Positions 63,765 through 64,000 of a stretch of DNA of 64,000 nt are shown here, piece by piece. Each line of letters begins with the position of its first letter. Position 1 is the first letter of the stretch. The stretch comes from Providencia sp. R33 (lineage in GTDB: Bacteria > Pseudomonadota > Gammaproteobacteria > Enterobacterales > Enterobacteriaceae): positions 1,736,001 through 1,800,000 of the forward strand of contig NZ_CP072453.1 in NCBI RefSeq assembly GCF_019343475.1. Reading direction: 5' to 3'. Both the position numbers and the translations under genes were made by a program. Below the pieces are notes generated by a model. That model did no database searches. It saw only the letters and a program-made list of their open reading frames with translations, and was not told where the DNA came from.

Positions 63765-63998
63765 CTATAGGAAAAATGCTATCAAAGCAAGTGCAGATAA
63801 GATGACATCACACGCAATCACAATCAACGCTATTACCTTCCAAACCTGCCTACCTTGTGTTTTGCTGGCACAAAATAAACAAAATGCACTCCATACTAAG
63901 GTGGCTATATCAATACGTAATATTGTGCCCGTACTGCTACTCATCGCTTCCCAAATATTCAGCAAAAAAATAGGCAGAAACCAAAACAGCCAAAAGGT
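63765..63998 (-). CDS. Membrane protein, truncated by the window edge
   Basis: The frame is open to the right edge, so the N-terminus lies outside the window. The visible 77 residues contain three hydrophobic stretches (FWLFWFLPIFLL, LRIDIATLVWSAFCLFCAS and VWKVIALIVIACDVIL), consistent with a small integral membrane protein. Function not recognised; it is the operon neighbour of the small lipoprotein downstream. Confidence 0.6.
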   Translation of the reverse strand, partial: TFWLFWFLPIFLLNIWEAMSSSTGTILRIDIATLVWSAFCLFCASKTQGRQVWKVIALIVIACDVILSALALIAFFL

Positions 63999-64000
63999 TT

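Overview
The window is a chromosomal segment of an enterobacterium, most likely Providencia or a close relative in the Morganellaceae. Gene blocks such as znuACB, ruvCAB-yebC-nudB-aspS, cmoAB, argS, hemA-prfA-prmC, lolB-ispE-prs and pth-ychF follow the Escherichia coli order, and their products match the E. coli proteins closely. The order has been reshuffled and several E. coli neighbours are missing (yecD/yecE, torYZ, sirB2, ynbB), as expected for this family. The genus call is inference from gene content and AT-rich style.

Layout. 1-3.3 kb: start of mepM and the Zur-controlled zinc importer. 3.4-9.4 kb: a secreted hypothetical protein, Holliday-junction genes, yebC, nudB and aspS. 9.9-16.7 kb: a small lipoprotein, a NUDIX hydrolase, yecN, tRNA wobble-modification genes cmoAB, cutC, yecM and argS. 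16.7-17.6 kb: a two-gene toxin-antitoxin-like module with a palindromic operator. 17.9-24.4 kb: murJ, rimJ, a 135-bp tandem repeat array, mdtH, yceB, ycdY and ghrA. 24.7 kb: tRNA-Ser(GGA). 24.8-32.0 kb: a complete hydroxyproline catabolic operon with a divergent AraC/PAS regulator. 32.2-36.6 kb: a ynb-type phospholipid operon lacking ynbB. 36.9-51.0 kb: dauA, a SEL1 protein, yhcC, kdsA, sirB1, prmC-prfA-hemA, lolB-ispE-prs, ychH and pth-ychF.

51.2 kb to the right edge is an integrated mobile element or island, starting with a P4-type integrase just after ychF. It carries a Fic protein with a convergent small candidate antitoxin, a Gabija anti-phage pair (gajA-gajB), and a leftward module of an AlpA-type regulator, a rolling-circle-like replication initiator and a 502-residue protein with the motif pattern of a family A polymerase palm. 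Upstream of alpA is a control region with five copies of a 13-bp palindrome, shared with a divergent lysine-rich gene interrupted at an A10 run. To the right lie a papain-like cysteine protease candidate, a DUF2787 protein, a lipoprotein and a truncated membrane protein. No right-hand attachment site was recognised, so the element probably runs past the window.

The most unusual part is the AlpA-Rep-polymerase-like module. It suggests that the element replicates autonomously after excision, in the manner of a phage satellite, while carrying Gabija and Fic cargo. That reading is inference from motifs and gene order.
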